From Odontocerum albicorne (taxonomy: Eukaryota; Arthropoda; Insecta; Trichoptera; Odontoceridae): 64,000 nucleotides of DNA. Each line of letters begins with the position of its first letter. The first letter of the stretch is position 1. Made by a program: the position numbers and the translations under genes. Under the pieces are notes generated by a model. The model searched no databases. It was not told where the DNA came from and saw only the letters and a program-made list of their open reading frames with translations. Below are positions 44,001 through 54,454 of the stretch, piece by piece. The stretch spans positions 16,445,064-16,509,063 of the forward strand of contig OX463841.1 of the NCBI GenBank assembly GCA_949825065.1. The letters are read 5' to 3'.

Positions 44001-45499
44001 TAGATACTTTCTTTCCCATTATACTGGTATTTTCGCGATTTTCCTTTCTAAATTGTTGTAAGTGACAAGATGCGCATGTATGAATGCAACTGTCAAATAC
44101 GCAAATATTGGTGTATACGTGTGTGCTGTGATTTCAATGTGTAGGGTGCGCGCGCATCTCCTGCCTCTTTATGTGCGCAAACCACGCAAACCGTACTCTG
44201 CGCTATTTTTATATTTTCTTATATGTGTATTTTTTATACTTTATATGTATTTCTGTATATTTTTATTTTTTATGATTGTGTGCGGTGTATTATAGAATGA
44301 ACATTTTTGGTCTTTCTGGAGTGATGATGTGTGAAGAGTTTGATTCCGCATGATGGTTCCAGTTGTAATTGAGTGTCACTGTTTGTCAGGTTGATGAGAA
44401 CGTGCAACGGGGTTTTGTTAATGTGTAATCGAAAATCAGAAAGAAGTAACGAATTATTTTTTCATACTAAATATCCTCAGTGAGATACATGCAAAAGCCT
44501 AGTTTACTGAGGACACGACAAATGAAAGGCAACAAACCCAGATCTATTAAAAATGTATGTCCAAATTAAATTACCTATTGTTTTTTCGCAAATTATATAT
44601 CATATATTTCTTGTCATGTGTAAATAAAATAAAATAAATAAAACCTCCTGGCTCCGCAATATACGTGATTGGACTGGCATAAGGGGCGGGGCGTTGGAGA
44701 TCTTTTTCTGGCTGCCGGGGACAAAGATATCTACTCTCAAGTGATATTCAACGTTGGGGAGACCTGACATGACACTGAAAAGAAGAAGAAATAAAAATAA
44801 AAAGTTCTTCCACTTTTTTTACATCGTTAGATCAAAAAGTTTTGGACCTTACTACGTAAAATTACGTTACATAATTTATTCACGAAGAAAACTCTTAAAA
44901 TTTTATTTAAGTCAGCAGAATTATTCATTTTATTTTCCCTTAATTAAATATAACTATCAAACTCGTTCTATGTTAAGCTTCTTTAAATATTCAAGTATCT
45001 ATCAATAATGTGTGTACCATCCCCGCAAAAAATGGCAGAAATCTACTGGCCCGTCTCTGAGTTGCAACTGGTTATCCTTCGACTTCAGAGCTGCTCTTGA
45101 CGCGCACCATTTGTCATCTCGACACATCCATGACGGTTTTACCATCGTCAAAGGATCTTTATTTATTGGGTTAGAATTATTTATCGTTTGCTATCTCTCC
45201 TCGTTGGGATTCACTTAGGAACAAAAAACGGCCAATCCCATATGGGTTTTTACGAACTGGTTTACGTTTAAGCCTCAAGCTACATGCTTATCAATTTTGT
45301 TGTAGACATAGATAACTTAATAATTTGTGAATATTTTTTAAATTAATGAATTGACGATTACCCTTGACAAGTATAATAGAAGGCAAATACAAAGTAAGTG
45401 ATCAGGGTACTTGACGTTGGTACTACCAGATAACTATGTAAGCCAATTTGTGTTAAGCATATTCTGTTGCATATACGACAAGGAGTCTTACAGCTTGTC
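44001..45499. other. Unassigned sequence with a possible LINE 3' end
   Basis: 44640-44800 (GGACTGGCATAAGGGGCGGGG ... GACATGACACTGAAAAGAAGAAG) looks like the end of a plus-strand LINE with a GAA tail. 44825-44860 (TAGATCAAAAAGTTTTGGACC) resembles the mariner end at 52645. Neither is complete. No host exon seen. Confidence 0.3.
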
Positions 45500-46735
45500 T
45501 ACATCTTCTTTCTCTCATGATCTATGCTATTAGACTATTTGTTGTTGTTTGCTTCCAGTAGTGCTAAGCATTAACATTTTTAAGCATCTCATGCAGTACG
45601 TCTTTATATCTCTTGAGCTGACTACCGTGCCTCATTCTACTCTCTGTCAGCTCGCCAGAGACGACACTTCCTGGAATAATTCAATTCCAGGTTTTTAATG
45701 AATTTTGCAATTATCTCTTTAATCGTCATTCTCATTTCTGAAGGTCATAATCATCACGATGGGGCTTTCACAATAATATTTCTCCAATCATTTTTGTCTC
45801 CAGCCAGATGCAAAACCTCGCACAGATTGAAGTTCGTAATGTTATTGATCTGGTCGGTCCATCACAAGGGGTCGCGGCCTTCTAGTATCTTACCAGAAAC
45901 GTTGCCCAGCATCACAGTCTTTTCACGACTCGTATAATTTTGTCTCGATATGTGTCCGAAGAAACGTTATACTATTTATTTGACAGATTGTGGATAGAAG
46001 AATGTTTAAATGAAGTTCAAGTTAAACACTCGTTTGTTCTCCTTTCTGTCCAAGATATTCGCAGAATTTGTCTTCTACACCACATCTCAAACATTGTGGA
46101 TAGACGAATGTTTAAATGAAGTTCAAGTTAAACACTCGTTTGTTCTCCTTTCTATTCAAGATATTCCCAGAATTCGTCTCCTATATCACATCTCAAACAT
46201 TGTGGATAGACGAATGTTTAAATGGAGTTCAAGTTAAACGCTCGTTTGTTCTCCTTTCTGTCCAAGATATTCGCAGAATTTGTCTCCTACACCACATCTC
46301 AAACATTGTGGATAGACGAATGTTTAAATGAAGTTCAAGTAAAACACTCGTTTGTTCTCCTTTCTATTCAAGATATTCCCAGAATTCGTCTCCTATATCA
46401 CATTTCAAACATTGTGGATAGACGAATGTTTAAATGGAGTTCAAGTTAAACACTCGTTTGTTCTCCTTTCTGTCCAAGATATTCGCAGAATTTGTCTCCT
46501 ACACCACATCTCAAACATTGTGGATAGACGAATGTTTAAATGGAGTTCAAGTTAAACACTCGTTTGTTCTCCTTTCTGTCCAAGATATTCGCAGAATTTG
46601 TCTCCTGCATCACATCTCAAACATTGTGAATAGACGAATGTTGAAATGGAGTTCAAGTAAAACACTCGTTCGTTCTCCTTTCTGTCCAAGATATTCCCAG
46701 AATTCGTCTCCTATATCACATCTCAAACATATCGA
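45500..46735 (-). mobile_element. RTE-type LINE (family B) with coding-derived minisatellite
   Basis: Minus-strand copy. 45698-45985 still translates in pieces (FGHISRQNYTSREKTVMLG, GKILEGRDPLW, NITNFNLCEVLHLAGDKNDW). The sequence upstream of it has multiplied into a 106-bp array (45985-46735). No continuous frame; dead. Confidence 0.7.
45985..46735 (-). repeat. 106-bp minisatellite, seven copies, made from LINE coding sequence
   Basis: Units recur every 106 bases (for example the GTGGATAGACGAATGTTTAA positions from 46097 onward). On the minus strand a unit reads FEMWCRRQILRISWTERRTN then continues in other frames as LHLNIRLST. This is the family B segment seen as YKMWCWRRSLRIRWTARRTN at 30.2 kb. 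106 is not a multiple of three. Units differ by a few alternating variants (CTGTCCAAG/CTATTCAAG), suggesting higher-order amplification. Confidence 0.9.
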
Positions 46736-46739
46736 TCCT

Positions 46740-47330
46740 CCTTCTATTGATACGATTATATAAGGTAATTTGAGATCTCTAATCTAAGATACGAGTACAT
46801 ATTTTAATAATGCAGTACGTTCAGCTACGAGTCCTATCCGCTTCGGGCCACTTTTTTACATTGAACTTGACAATTCCACTGAGTTGGTGAAATTAAATAA
46901 ATGACCTTGATAAATTTCATAGTATGGATAATGACCTGAACAAGTATCGACTCACCTGTTACGACTGCAAATAAATATATACATTTCAGAAATCCAAATA
47001 TACCACAAGATATTCCTGGTATAATATTTTCTTTAAATGATTATATAATGCATAGTACGAGTATAATCGATATATATTCTCATATTTTTCTTGATTTACA
47101 AAAAAATATCCACGATTCTCACATAAGTTGACAATAAATGAGTTGGTTTAACCGTGAACATCTGGTTTTATTTTCTTGGAGCCTTGTTAACCTTCATTTA
47201 TTCTCACAGCTGAGTGTACACAATATTGATCTAACTTATTCAAGTTGTATCCAAGTTGAAACTGTACCTAATATTGAACCGCAAGTTCTCATATAATTGA
47301 CAAAAGTTTCTCAGACCTAGACAATAATTA
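46740..47330. other. Unassigned AT-rich sequence
   Basis: Nothing recognised; TACGAGTA octamers at 46790 and 47056. Confidence 0.35.
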
Positions 47331-47618
47331 TTAACTCGTCCAATGCTGAGGGCACGCCTGGCGTGTCCATGTGAACATCTGCTTCATGCTCAGAACACGC
47401 GCGGCGTGTCCATGCCTAAATATTGCTAGTGTATTACATCAGCATACAATATTCGTTCATTACTTCGAAAGAGTCCATCGCATTCGGACGTTTTCATAAA
47501 TGTAGAATTTATTTTACTTCCGTGAATATTTCACGGGTTGAAACTAGTTTTTATTAATCAAATATATTGAGCACCGGTCTGGTTGTCATGCATTTTGTAT
47601 CAGCAGTGAAAGAGTTAA
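47331..47618. mobile_element. TTAA-flanked MITE containing a Helitron 3' end
   Basis: TTAACTCGTCCAATGCTGAG on the left and the inverse of TTAACTCTTTCACTGCTGAT on the right, with TTAA at both ends (47331-47334, 47615-47618). Inside, CACGCCTGGCGTGTCCATG is repeated in diverged form 50 bases later. A Helitron 3' end (CCGTGAATATTTCACGG ... CTAG at 47544-47547, then T) lies within it. Confidence 0.55.
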
Positions 47619-47867
47619 CAATCAAAACAGAAGGAAATCTCATAACAATGTTTAAATATTTCACCTTCCTTCTAAAACCTATGATGTGAAATATTGTAAT
47701 ATGCGAATGTTTAACAATAAATTACATTAATCTCAACTACACGTGTTTTTACCTCCTATCCCGAGGTAGAAACACGTGTAGCGATATGAGCGTCTTGGGA
47801 TAGAAGGTAGAAACATACACATAGGTAACGGGAATTAATGTATTATTTATTTATTATTATTATTTAT

Positions 47868-48040
47868 TTCACCTGGCATGTTTATTGCCATGTGGCAATC
47901 TCTTCCAACCAACCAGAAAGATGTTTTAATGGGGCCTAAGTAAAAAAAAACCAGACTGGAATTCCATTTTAAAAAACCCGCAACCTCCGGCCAATCCTGA
48001 TCGGCAGACAAGCGCCTTACCACCAGGCCACGGAGGTCGT
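47868..48040 (-). mobile_element. tRNA-derived SINE (family 1)
   Basis: Well preserved antisense copy: tail CCTGGCATGTTTATTGCCAT and CAATCTCTTCCAACCAACCA, body GGGGCCTAAGTAAAAAAAAA, head with GATCGGCAGACAAGCGCC and TTACCACCAGGCCACGGAGG. The B-box region has lost several bases compared with 43389. Confidence 0.75.
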
Positions 48041-48477
48041 GAAATAAAAATATCATTTAATATTCTCCAATATATAGTTTCAGAAAGTTAAAACTGAAAC
48101 CAAAATAAAATTTTCTAATAATTTTTGAACGAATATCATTGATTCATTAACGTTTTTTTTTTTATTATTTAACAAAGTAATGTATGGTACAAATATTTAC
48201 CTTAGGCTATACCTATATACAAATTTATTACTTAACTAATCTTATTTACGAGTATATATTATAATTATGAACTTACTTAATTTTAATTTCATGCATGTCA
48301 TTTTATTTTTATAATCTCAATATACAATTTCTTGTAAATAGTTAACACCTAAATACTCGTACTACTAATAACTAGATAACAATTCTTGTCGTATTGTTTA
48401 CAATAAAAATCGTTTTGTTTTGAAAAATAATAGAAAAATCTTTAAATATAAATAACCTTTTTTATTTGAAAATAAGA
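48041..48477. other. Unassigned AT-rich sequence
   Basis: Nothing recognised; octamers TACGAGTA at 48247 and TACTCGTA at 48354. Confidence 0.35.
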
Positions 48478-48600
48478 ATATCGACCTCAACAACCTTCGT
48501 GGCCTGGTTTCCTTTGGTACCCAGAGTTTTTTAAAGAGTTCTTATCTCGTTTTCACTTAAGTGCTTGTCAAACACTTTTCTGATTGGTTGAAAAATATGA
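48478..48600 (+). mobile_element. tRNA-derived SINE (family 1), internally deleted
   Basis: ACCTTCGTGGCCTGGTTTCC then a jump to CCCAGAGTTTTTTAAAGAGT and TTTTCACTTAAGTGC, ending CTGATTGGTTG. The anticodon-to-B-box part is missing. Confidence 0.55.
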
Positions 48601-48936
48601 AAATTTAAATTCATTAACGTTGTTCGTTTAAAAATATAAGTGTTTTTTTATGTGTTTTAATAAATGCAAAATTTACAGTATTTTAGCTATATTTTCAGAT
48701 ATTGTGTTAAACTTATCCCTCCGTACTCCATTTTTTATGTTTAAAATCCTTCTGTTCATAGTTCATACTGGCAAATTTCATATACTTGTAAACTAAAGAA
48801 GAAAAAAACGTCAATGAACTGTCATGACCACTGCATCCAAATCGTACAAAAATCATTGAACAGTAGTGAAAAGTCGTTTTCGATACGGCTGTGACACTTT
48901 CCTCATATTCCTGGATTGATAAGTCCCCAGGCATCC

Positions 48937-48972
48937 TATAAAAGGCTCAAGCAGGCGGCTCCGGCGTTCAGT
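48937..48972 (+). promoter_or_regulatory. Candidate core promoter (TATA plus initiator)
   Basis: TATAAAAGG at 48937-48945 is followed, with its first T 33 bases before the A, by TTCAGT (A at 48970), which resembles the arthropod initiator TCAGT. Downstream is an unusually GC-rich stretch (to about 49070: GGGCGGGCAGCG, GCGGGGGCGTCCGCCC) in very AT-rich surroundings, and no repeat explains it. This fits a transcription start with a non-coding first exon on the plus strand. No downstream coding exon was identified. Confidence 0.4.
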
Positions 48973-49079
48973 GGGCGGGCAGCGTTCCTACGAGGCGGGG
49001 GCGTCCGCCCACTCTCGCCGGTAGTAGCGAGCGGTTTCGCGAGTGCAGCGCTCCTCTCGCATCGGACACTTGATGTCGA

Positions 49080-49584
49080 TTTCTTAGTCTCAATTTATCA
49101 ACATCTGCTTCCTTATGGGATGGTTTCAGAATGTTGGAAAACGAAATGAAAGCGTGGAAATCATTTGAAATAAAAATTATTTAAGACTTATAAACTAGGG
49201 TATAAGATTATGTTAGCAACGAACAATTTATTTTTCTTGAAGTAATCATTTTAACTGCTACAAGAAGCAAAAAGCTAGAAAGCATAGTTTAGATATTTTA
49301 TGAAAACTTATAATTTAAAGTAAAATATATCATCTATTAAAAAAACTTATTTTTACAAAGCTTACGGCCTACAAATAAAACGATAAGAAAATGATTTTTA
49401 TTTTGTAAGCTGTAAAGAAGTCATCTGTAATCTTAGCCTTAAAATAAAGCCTCCACGATAAAATGCCATTCCACTTACATTTTACCAGCACTTTATGTCT
49501 TGTTCCCCTACATCACAAGCTTCATAAATTCTACAAGTCAATACTTAGTTCATGAAGCGCCGAAGCAAGCAGAATAATGATAAA
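49080..49584. other. Unassigned AT-rich sequence
   Basis: Possible transcribed leader and intron downstream of the candidate promoter; nothing coding recognised. Confidence 0.3.
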
Positions 49585-49896
49585 CTAGTTGCAACCCGTG
49601 AAATATTCACGGAAGTAAAACAAATTCTACATTTATGAAAATATATATTCATAAATGTAAAATTTGTTTATATATATATCATTTATACATCGTCCCCTTT
49701 TACACCGGTTCAAAAATTGTTAGCTAGGTACATAAAATTCGTTCAGTATCACGGAACCACCGAAATTCAAATTTCGAATTACTTTCGGAGAGAATCCAAG
49801 TATTCCTCTCTCACTCTCTTGTATTCAAAATTCAATTCTCGTATTATTTCTTTGACGACAACCATCGTATGGGATTTGGCCTATTTATACTATGAT
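49585..49896 (-). mobile_element. Non-autonomous Helitron
   Basis: The 3' end CTAG at 49585-49588 follows a host A. Hairpin CCGTGAAATATTCACGG lies just inside. The body aligns with 15533-16035 (GAACCGGTGTAAAAGGGG on the minus strand, TCGGAGAGAATCCAAGTATT on the plus). The TA tract is only about five units here. The 5' end is tentatively near 49896. Confidence 0.65.
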
Positions 49897-50057
49897 ATCA
49901 CTTTCTAGTATAAAACAGGTGTTATTCCATACCACGATAACAGAATGTTGATAATTCGAATACATATTTCAACTATACGGAAAACTTTTTAAACGACAAG
50001 TGTTTTTGACTATGTGGCCTTCTGCATTCGAAAATTATATAAGCGTGGCCATAGTAT

Positions 50058-50322
50058 AGAAGTACATACTTTTAGTACTGTGGAAATTAAACTATTAATT
50101 TAACTTCTTCAGAAGTACATACTTTTAGTACTGTAGAAATTGAACTATTAATTTAACTTCTTCAGAAGTACATACTTTTAGTACTGTAGAAATTGAACTA
50201 TTAATTTAACTTCTTCCGAAGTACATACTTTTAGTACTGTAGAAATTGAACTATTAATTTAACTTCTTCAGAAGTACGTACTTTTAGTACTGTAGAAATT
50301 GAACTATTAATTTAACTTCTTC
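50058..50322 (+). repeat. 53-bp tandem array, five copies
   Basis: Units starting AGAAGTACATACTTTTAGTA recur at 50058, 50111, 50164, 50217 and 50270. They contain the palindrome AGTACATACTTTTAGTACT in part. Copies differ by single bases. Non-coding. Confidence 0.95.
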
Positions 50323-50729
50323 ATATTAATAAATTTAAAATACAATCCATGTTGAAAATATAAAAACAAACCCCAATTAGATTTTTTGTTTGTTCTAAGT
50401 TTTATACAGAGAGAAAAACAAGTTCAAATACAAGTTTACAACTTATGAACGTTGAGTAAATTATATACAAGTATCATATAATTGTTATCTTCACTGACCT
50501 TTACGTTAATTCTGTCCATTGATGTGTGGGTTTGGCGATTTAACGCTTCATTGAGAGAATTAACAACAGATTGTATTATTTTATTTATATAGTTAAAATC
50601 TCTGACCTGTATTATGTATATAACATATAAGAACATTTAAATCACTTTAGTAGGAGCCATTATTCACAATATGGCTAAAACATTTTAAACTACAAAAACT
50701 TGTGTGAACAATCAATCAATACACACGCC
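50323..50729. other. Unassigned AT-rich sequence
   Basis: Nothing recognised. Confidence 0.35.
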
Positions 50730-50965
50730 GTTTCCCTGTCAGGGTAAACATATTGGAGAGAGCGCCAGAACTTACCTGTCGAGGCACACATCTTTAGATC
50801 TTTCGGATTTTCTACATCCATACTATACACCTTCTCATACAACTCTGACTTTTTACATTTTCTTCTTTCACAATAGCATACATTTGATCCGTATATACTT
50901 TCCTTGGTATTCCTCTATCATCACACCTTCCACTCACGTTTGCGATTTACATTTGTTTTTATAAG
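50730..50965 (-). mobile_element. RTE-type LINE 3' fragment (family A)
   Basis: Begins at CCGTTTCCCTGTCAGGGTAAAC and runs through GAGAGCGCCAGAAC and CACCTTCCACTCACGTTTGC. Decayed, and it abuts a palindrome on the right. Confidence 0.6.
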
Positions 50966-50971
50966 TATTTC

Positions 50972-51038
50972 TATAATTTATTTTTTTATTTAATTAACGA
51001 CAGTGTTGTGTCGTTAATTAAATAAATAAATAAATTAT
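50972..51038. repeat. 30-bp perfect-arm palindrome
   Basis: ATAATTTATTTTTTTATTTAATTAACGACA is mirrored almost perfectly after a six-base spacer (GTGTTG). It lies exactly where the RTE fragment stops. It could be a hairpin formed at an insertion junction. Confidence 0.7.
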
Positions 51039-51775
51039 AAACTCAGGTTTAGTATGCCTTGATTATGTGGTTACTTAAGTGTAACAGGGTACAAGCATCA
51101 TTCATCCAAATAAGATTCATGCCCTACATCAATTTTCTTAACCAGCCCCGTTGAATTTATCACACTACGCTATTTTTGTGCTTGGATATCGATTAAAACA
51201 TCAGAGGTAGGATTACCAGTGTCAATAGTATAATGAATACTATTAACTTGTCCATTGTTGACATTCCGGCTCTTAAGAAACTTTAAGTCATCATTCAATC
51301 TGAATTTTATAAACTCAATATCTAAGCGCCATTATTTTTAACGGAATAACGCTATAACATACATATATTATTGTTACTGTGGGATATGTTAATAATTTAG
51401 TAACTTAATTGTATTTTTATGTTATTTTACGTATTATTAACAAAAAATTAACCACCCTATAATAAAATTAAAATATATATAAAATAAATTTATTATTTTC
51501 ATTAGTAAATTTTACTTTAAATATAAACTTGTTTCAATAGTTTATATAAAACTTTGATCTTACATATGTATGTATAATAGTTTACATAGTTCTTAACGTA
51601 CCCACGCAGTGAACTTGAAAATTTGTCAGTTTCCACAATACGGAACGTGAATACATTTTATAACGTGATAATTTCACTATGTGACCATTTTAGATGTTAG
51701 AACCAAAATGTACTCATTCTGAAACATAAATAAGTAATAAAACATTTTCTTAAAATAAGAATATATTGTATTAAA
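51039..51775. other. Unassigned AT-rich sequence
   Basis: Nothing recognised. Confidence 0.35.
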
Positions 51776-51779
51776 GAAA

Positions 51780-51858
51780 AAACATAAAAAGAACGACACT
51801 GGATTGGAACCAGCAACTTCTATTCTCTAGATAGTCGCTTTACCAATTAAGCCAACGG
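51780..51858 (-). mobile_element. tRNA-like SINE head
   Basis: On the minus strand TTGGCTTAATTGGTAAAGC (A box), an anticodon-like stem CTAT/ATAG with a seven-base loop, and CTGGTTCCAATCCAG (T arm, B box). The outer CGACAC/GTGTCG stem leaves about eight extra bases before the D arm, so it is not a normal tRNA. It truncates the neighbouring mariner. Confidence 0.5.
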
Positions 51859-52675
51859 ATCCGTGTCGACTGCCACTGCGTTCGTCATCCTCGACCAACT
51901 ATCGACCACTTCTGAAGCGTTCGTGCCACCGAAAAACACTTCTCCAACATTTCCATGGTCTTCCTTCCGTGGTTGCAGTCCTAAGACTGGTTTGCAGCAA
52001 TTTGAACTCTTCTCCTCCATTCCCCCCTGTCCTGTGCGGCTCTTTTTAAGTTTGTATATGTTGAGCAGCGCACGTCCACCAACAGGTCCTCCAGGTACTC
52101 TCGGCGTGGGCGTCCCCTAGAGTTTGTCCCCTCGGTCATACCCTCCATTATGGCATGCAAGAGGCCCTCTTGTCGTATTATATGACCGATCCATCTTGCA
52201 CGCCTTTCGGACAGGATCCTGAGCAGGTGCCTTCCTCCTTCGATTCGTTGGAGAACCTCTTCATTTGTGATGCGGTCTCTCCAAGAAATTCCTAATAGTC
52301 TTCTATAGGACCACATCTCAAAAGCCTCTAGTCTTCGTCTATCTCTTTCGGATAGGCACCATGTCTCGCAGCCGTACATCAAGATGGTCTGCGGACCGCT
52401 AAATCCGTTTTTCACGCAAAATTTAATGCAAACTCGTTGACACACAGTTGATGCGATTTTCAAATTTGTAAAAAATCGAAAACACGCACAAAGGTACATG
52501 TACTCAGTACAGCGCAACTTTTACAAATGTCAAGCTATGATGCTGAAATGGAGGAGGGAAGTGTCAATGATAGATGTGGTAACCTAACAAAAAAAAGAAT
52601 TCCAATCGGGTGACTGACAGCGCCACACGGTGGCCGGTCCTAAAACTTTTTGATCAAGGTAGTAGTTGTTATTTA
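51859..52675 (-). pseudogene. Mariner transposase N-terminal region, split by a LINE
   Basis: 52393-52475 encodes a helix-turn-helix start (VCIKFCVKNGFSGPQT). 51859-51959 continues it with TMEMLEKC and, after a frameshift, VFRWHERFRSGR, a stop and VEDDERSG, the classic mariner N-terminal signatures. The LINE at 51960-52392 separates them, with ATGGTCT on both sides as target duplication. The right end near 52640 (TTTTTGATCAAGGTAGTA) looks like the terminal inverted repeat. The DDD catalytic part is absent. Confidence 0.75.
51960..52392 (-). pseudogene. RTE-type LINE C-terminus (family E), inserted in a mariner
   Basis: The frame reads ILMYGCETWCLSERDRRRLE, FEMWSYRRLLGISWRDRI, RARWIGHIIRQEG and SRGRPRREYLEDLL, ending in QIAANQS and a stop at 51981. 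This is the post-palm part of an RTE-type reverse transcriptase. Fusion with upstream mariner codons gives a chance 178-codon frame. 5'-truncated. Confidence 0.75.
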
Positions 52676-52905
52676 AGTGATACTATATTATAAAAGATTA
52701 TTATCACCAACCATGTATAAGCTAACGTATCCGTGTCGCATACCTTCCGATCCCTTCAGTAACAATCCTAAGCCGTTCGCTCTTCGCTTCTTAGTGTTTC
52801 TGTTAATCATACAGTTTTTATTTTAATTATAATATATTTCACCAGCCATATAGTTGTCATTTAAGTGATAATATATTGTAAAAGACTATTATCACCAACC
52901 ATGTA
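52663..52905 (+). repeat. Direct repeat pair, 55 bp, 188 bp apart
   Basis: TAGTTGTTATTTAAGTGATA...TTATCACCAACCATGTA occurs at 52663-52717 and, with a few changes, at 52851-52905. Old tandem duplication or remnants of an element; not explained by other features. Confidence 0.65.
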
Positions 52906-53628
52906 GCCTGGAAAACAATTTGATCGACTACCAAGCATTATACTATTAATTATTTTAATAGTTTATGAGCTGATATATCTTAAGGTATTGTTTTAATTTA
53001 ATATCTGATCCCTAAATGACACATATTTTTGTAAATTGCAGAATTTTATTTCCTTCTTTACTGACGTATATTATTTTATAAATCGGGTATAAGTTAAACG
53101 ATCTACCTCTCGACCATAGACGTCATCCAATTAACGAAAAATTGCTTTAACAAACGAAATTGCGAACATAATCAAATCTGGTTGCACATCCGGATAAAGC
53201 GTTGATTCCTTAAACAGAGACTATTATGATAATCTCAACAAGCAACAGGCTGTCGCCCACTCGGTCCCAGCAGACAGACTGTGAATGGGTAAACGGAGAC
53301 CGATTTCCATAAACCGTGCATTATTTAACATTAACATTAAACATTACAATTTAAGAAATATTTACAATCCTTATAAGGGCTATGGGAATTGTTGACGTTG
53401 TGAAAATTTATGTTTTGTTTATAATTGCCAGACGTAAATAAACATTTATTGTTAATAGTTTATTAACTGGCTACTGTTTGTGTTCAGTTATAAATATTTA
53501 AAAAATATATTTATTACTTAATTTTAATTAATATCTTGTAACTAAAAAACATGGTTACTTTGTTTTATTCCATTATATTTATTATAAATTTTAAAAAATA
53601 CACAATAAAGAATAAGCAATGTGGTAAA
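52906..53628. other. Unassigned sequence
   Basis: A GC-richer patch at 53250-53330 (GGCTGTCGCCCACTCGGTCC) with a GGGTAAAC donor-like site has no coding support. Otherwise AT-rich. Confidence 0.3.
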
Positions 53629-54300
53629 GAGTTTTGTAACATAAGTTATGTCCGTTTTTTTTTCAATTTAAAAATGAGCACCAAAAGTAAAACGAAATGG
53701 TAAATGTTATACGTCATTCGAAAGAAAATTTTCTGTTCCACAAGATATTGTGTTTGCTTTTGCGTTATTGCTCTTTTGCGTACAAACCACCGTAGAATTG
53801 GCTGAGCAGATGAATTTTAGTCACATGACGTGATGAAAAATGGTTTAAAATGTTGATGAAAAATGTTTGAAGGGGATCTTCATGAATAATATGGTTTAAG
53901 CGGTCCTCATCGAAGTCCACTGGTCGTCCGGAACGCTCCATGTCTTTCAGGTCGAAATTACCGTCTTTGAAACGCAAAAACCATCGACGAGCTATCCTTG
54001 CATTCATAGCATCTTCACCGTACACTTAAAAAATATCGCGAGCAGCTTTGGCAACTTTATTCCCTCGATTGAATGCGAACAGAAGGAGGTGTTGAAAATG
54101 CTCACTTTCGTCTACTTGACATTCCATTTTGAAGACTTGTAATCAAATAAAATAATATATATATAACATAAAAGCAAACACAATATCTTATAGAGCAGAA
54201 AATTTTCTTTCGAATGACGTATAACCTTAACCATTTTGTTTTACTTTTGGTGCTCATTTTTAAATTGGAAATAAACGGACACAACTTAGGTCAACACCTA
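53629..54300 (-). mobile_element. Mariner element, internally deleted, long inverted repeats
   Basis: Both ends carry about 130 bases of inverted similarity (GAGCACCAAAAGTAAAAC, ACGTCATTCGAAAGAAAA, GCAAACACAATATC). The right terminus CAACTTAGGTCAACACCTA is the inverse of the TTAGGTGTT start of the MITE at 14906. The body encodes a broken transposase N-terminus. The left terminus has lost the first few bases. Confidence 0.8.
53765..54127 (-). pseudogene. Mariner transposase N-terminal part
   Basis: Starts with ATG at 54127 (ECQVDESEHFQHLL, FAFNRGNKVAKAARDIF), hits a TAA, then in the same frame continues VYGEDAMNARIARRWFLRF, FDLKDMERSGRPVDFDEDRL, HEDPLQT. These are the paired helix-turn-helix domain and linker of mariner transposases. 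After PLQT the sequence jumps to a short tail and stops at 53765. The DDD catalytic domain is deleted, so it is non-functional. Confidence 0.85.
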
Positions 54301-54454
54301 TTGTAATATTTTTTACTTCTCTTTTAACATGATTAAAATAAGTTTTTTTCTTTTTAAGTAATTTTAGTTTGATATCAAAAAATATCAAACATTAGACACT
54401 TAATATATAGTCAAGTAAAAAAAACCTTACCTAATAAGATTAAATCAGTGCACG
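54301..54454. other. Short AT-rich spacer
   Basis: Nothing recognised. Confidence 0.3.

Noticed and set aside
46010..46763. Series of overlapping frames spaced 106 bases apart
   Set aside because: Plus-strand shadows of the 106-bp minisatellite; the real coding relationship is on the minus strand and belongs to a dead LINE.
51780..51858. Possible tRNA gene
   Set aside because: The T arm and an anticodon-like loop are present, but the acceptor stem is displaced by about eight bases and the D region does not fit; better read as a SINE head.
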